NCBI GenBank assembly: GCA_003164375.1
Contig: PLTE01000062.1
Span: 7,899-13,698, forward strand
Origin: Hyphomicrobiales bacterium
GTDB lineage: Bacteria > Pseudomonadota > Alphaproteobacteria > Rhizobiales > Xanthobacteraceae
Direction of reading: 5' to 3'
Length of the DNA stretch: 5,800 nt
The translations under genes were made by a program, and so were the position numbers. Of the stretch, positions 4,095 through 5,800 are shown one piece after another (position 1 is the stretch's first letter; each line of letters starts with the position of its first letter). The notes under the pieces are model-generated. The model was not told the DNA's origin, did not search any database, and was given only the letters and a program-made list of their open reading frames with translations.

Positions 4095-5800
4095 ATGCCC
4101 ACGTTCTCGCGCAGTCTTGAACAGTCGCTTCACCGGGCGCTGGCCCTCGCTAACGAGCGCCACCACGAATACGCGACGCTCGAACACCTCCTGCTGGCGC
4201 TGATCGAAGATCAGGATGCGGCAGCCGTGATGCGGGCGTGTAATGTCGATTTAGAGAAGCTGCGTCGCAGTCTCATCGCTTACCTTGAATCCGAGCTCGA
4301 CAACCTGGTCACCGACGGGGCGGAGGACTCCAAGCCCACGGCGGGCTTCCAGCGTGTCATTCAGCGTGCCGTCATCCACGTACAGTCGTCGGGTCGCGAA
4401 GAGGTGACCGGGGCGAACGTACTGGTGGCGATATTCGCCGAGCGCGAGAGCCACGCCGCCTATTTCCTGCAAGAGCAGGACATGACGCGCTACGACGCCG
4501 TCAACTACATCAGCCACGGGATCGCGAAGCGGCCTGGGATGTCGGAAGCGCGCCCGGTGCGCGGCGCCGACGAGGACACCGACACCAAGTCCGGCGACGA
4601 GCCGAAAAAGAAGGGCGACGCGCTCGATGCCTATTGCGTCAACCTCAATAAGAAGGCGCGCGAGGGCAAGATCGATCCGTTGATCGGCCGCGAGGCCGAG
4701 ATCAACCGTACTATCCAGGTGCTATGCCGCCGGCAGAAGAACAATCCATTGTTCGTCGGCGAGGCCGGCGTCGGCAAGACCGCGATTGCCGAGGGGCTGG
4801 CGCGGCGCATCGTCCATGGCGAGGTGCCCGACGTATTGCGCAACGCCACGGTGTTCGCACTCGATATGGGCACGCTTCTTGCCGGCACGCGCTATCGCGG
4901 CGACTTCGAGGAGCGGCTGAAACAGGTCATCAAGGAGCTCGAGGCCTACCCGGGCGCCATCCTGTTCATCGACGAGATCCATACCGTGATCGGGGCCGGC
5001 GCGACGTCGGGCGGCGCGATGGACGCGTCGAACTTGCTCAAACCCGCATTGGCGTCGGGTACGGTGCGCTGCGTCGGCTCCACCACCTACAAGGAGTACC
5101 GACAGTACTTCGAGAAGGACCGGGCGCTGGTGCGGCGCTTCCAGAAGATCGACGTCAATGAGCCGACGATCCCCGACGCGATCGAAATCCTCAAAGGGCT
5201 GAAACCCTATTTCGAGGATTATCACAAGCTCAAATATACCAACGAGGCAATCAAGGCGGCGGTCGAGCTGTCGGCGCGCTATATCCACGACCGCAAGCTG
5301 CCCGACAAGGCGATCGATGTGATCGACGAATCCGGCGCGGCGCAAATGCTCTTGCCGGAGGGCCGCCGCAAGCGGACCATCGGACTCAAAGAGATCGAAA
5401 CCACGATCGCTACCATGGCCCGTATTCCGCCGAAGGCTGTCTCGAAAGACGACGCCGAGGTGCTGCGGAACCTGCAAGAGACGCTCAAGCGCGTGGTCTA
5501 CGGCCAGGACAAGGCGATCGAAGCGCTGTCGTCCTCGATCAAGCTGGCCCGCGCCGGCTTGCGCGAGCCCGAAAAGCCGATCGGCTGCTACCTGTTCTCC
5601 GGCCCGACCGGAGTTGGCAAGACCGAGGTCGCTAAACAGCTTGCCGCCACGCTCGGCGTCGAGCTGATCCGCTTCGACATGTCGGAATACATGGAACGCC
5701 ACACAATATCGCGGTTGATCGGCGCGCCGCCCGGCTATGTCGGCTTCGACCAGGGCGGGCTCCTCACCGACGGCGTCGATCAGCATCCGCATTGCGTGCT
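4095..5800 (+). CDS. clpA: ClpA, AAA+ unfoldase of the ClpAP protease, 3' end missing
   Basis: ClpA is a hexameric ATPase that unfolds substrates, including those brought by ClpS, and threads them into ClpP in the cytosol. The first 568 residues are present, against about 758 in E. coli ClpA. The N-domain (about 1-145) begins MPTFSRSLEQSLHRALALA, the usual rhizobial start; an in-frame TGA directly before the ATG rules out a longer protein. D1 has Walker A GEAGVGKT (222-229), pore loop GTRYRGDF with Y267, Walker B ILFIDE (D293, E294) and arginine fingers R347-R348. D2 has Walker A GPTGVGKT (503-510) and pore loop GYVG with Y548. The window stops at HPHCVL, just before the D2 Walker B, so this is a window edge and not a truncated gene. 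Numbering runs a constant eight ahead of E. coli through both ATPase domains, showing a colinear protein. No strong ribosome binding site lies at the usual distance (only GATGAGA, 4082-4088), which suggests coupling to upstream translation. Confidence 0.97.
   Translation, partial: MPTFSRSLEQSLHRALALANERHHEYATLEHLLLALIEDQDAAAVMRACNVDLEKLRRSLIAYLESELDNLVTDGAEDSKPTAGFQRVIQRAVIHVQSSGREEVTGANVLVAIFAERESHAAYFLQEQDMTRYDAVNYISHGIAKRPGMSEARPVRGADEDTDTKSGDEPKKKGDALDAYCVNLNKKAREGKIDPLIGREAEINRTIQVLCRRQKNNPLFVGEAGVGKTAIAEGLARRIVHGEVPDVLRNATVFALDMGTLLAGTRYRGDFEERLKQVIKELEAYPGAILFIDEIHTVIGAGATSGGAMDASNLLKPALASGTVRCVGSTTYKEYRQYFEKDRALVRRFQKIDVNEPTIPDAIEILKGLKPYFEDYHKLKYTNEAIKAAVELSARYIHDRKLPDKAIDVIDESGAAQMLLPEGRRKRTIGLKEIETTIATMARIPPKAVSKDDAEVLRNLQETLKRVVYGQDKAIEALSSSIKLARAGLREPEKPIGCYLFSGPTGVGKTEVAKQLAATLGVELIRFDMSEYMERHTISRLIGAPPGYVGFDQGGLLTDGVDQHPHCV

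Noticed and set aside
4724..5161. Plus-strand frame of 145 codons overlapping clpA
   Set aside because: It is a shifted frame of the ClpA D1 domain, Arg-rich and without homologous features.
4722..5792. Minus-strand open frame of 356 codons opposite clpA
   Set aside because: The opposite strand encodes unmistakable ClpA through this whole stretch; the antisense product is Arg/Asp/Leu-rich with no recognisable domain.

Overview
The window looks like an ordinary, conserved stretch of chromosome from an alphaproteobacterium of the order Hyphomicrobiales (Rhizobiales), probably in the Bradyrhizobium / Rhodopseudomonas / Xanthobacteraceae neighbourhood. This rests on GC-rich codon use, a ClpS and ClpA very like the rhizobial proteins, a Phasin_2-type phasin, and a penicillin-binding D,D-carboxypeptidase with a C-terminal SPOR domain. 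The assignment is from remembered protein features and no search was run. I see no mobile element, CRISPR array, tRNA or rRNA.

Layout. Bases 1-588 (+) hold the 3' part of a membrane-anchored protein with a C-terminal J domain. A convergent gap (589-719) with a weak hairpin separates it from a long minus-strand gene (720-2444) for a secreted D-alanyl-D-alanine carboxypeptidase with a SPOR domain. A 361-base divergent region (2445-2805) carries the carboxypeptidase leader, with an 8-bp inverted repeat, and a good sigma70-type promoter for the phasin gene (2806-3138, +) with TGC-rich operator-like sites. A small uncharacterised gene (3192-3392, -) converges on the phasin gene. A 287-base region (3393-3679), rich in inverted repeats, precedes clpS (3680-4054, +). 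The clpA gene (4095 to the window end, +) follows 40 bases later and is cut just before the Walker B motif of its second AAA+ domain.

How the genes fit together. ClpS and ClpA form a clear functional pair: ClpS is the N-degron adaptor that delivers substrates to the ClpA unfoldase, which works with ClpP (not in the window). The phasin coats polyhydroxyalkanoate granules. The carboxypeptidase trims peptidoglycan stem peptides, probably at the division site through its SPOR domain. The J protein is a presumed membrane-side partner of DnaK. Apart from clpS-clpA these look like housekeeping neighbours rather than one pathway.

No undescribed system is evident. The points most worth checking are regulatory: TGC-N3-GCA sites in the phasin promoter, a near-consensus sigma54 element and competing hairpins upstream of clpS, and a four-codon reading frame whose stop directly abuts the clpA start.
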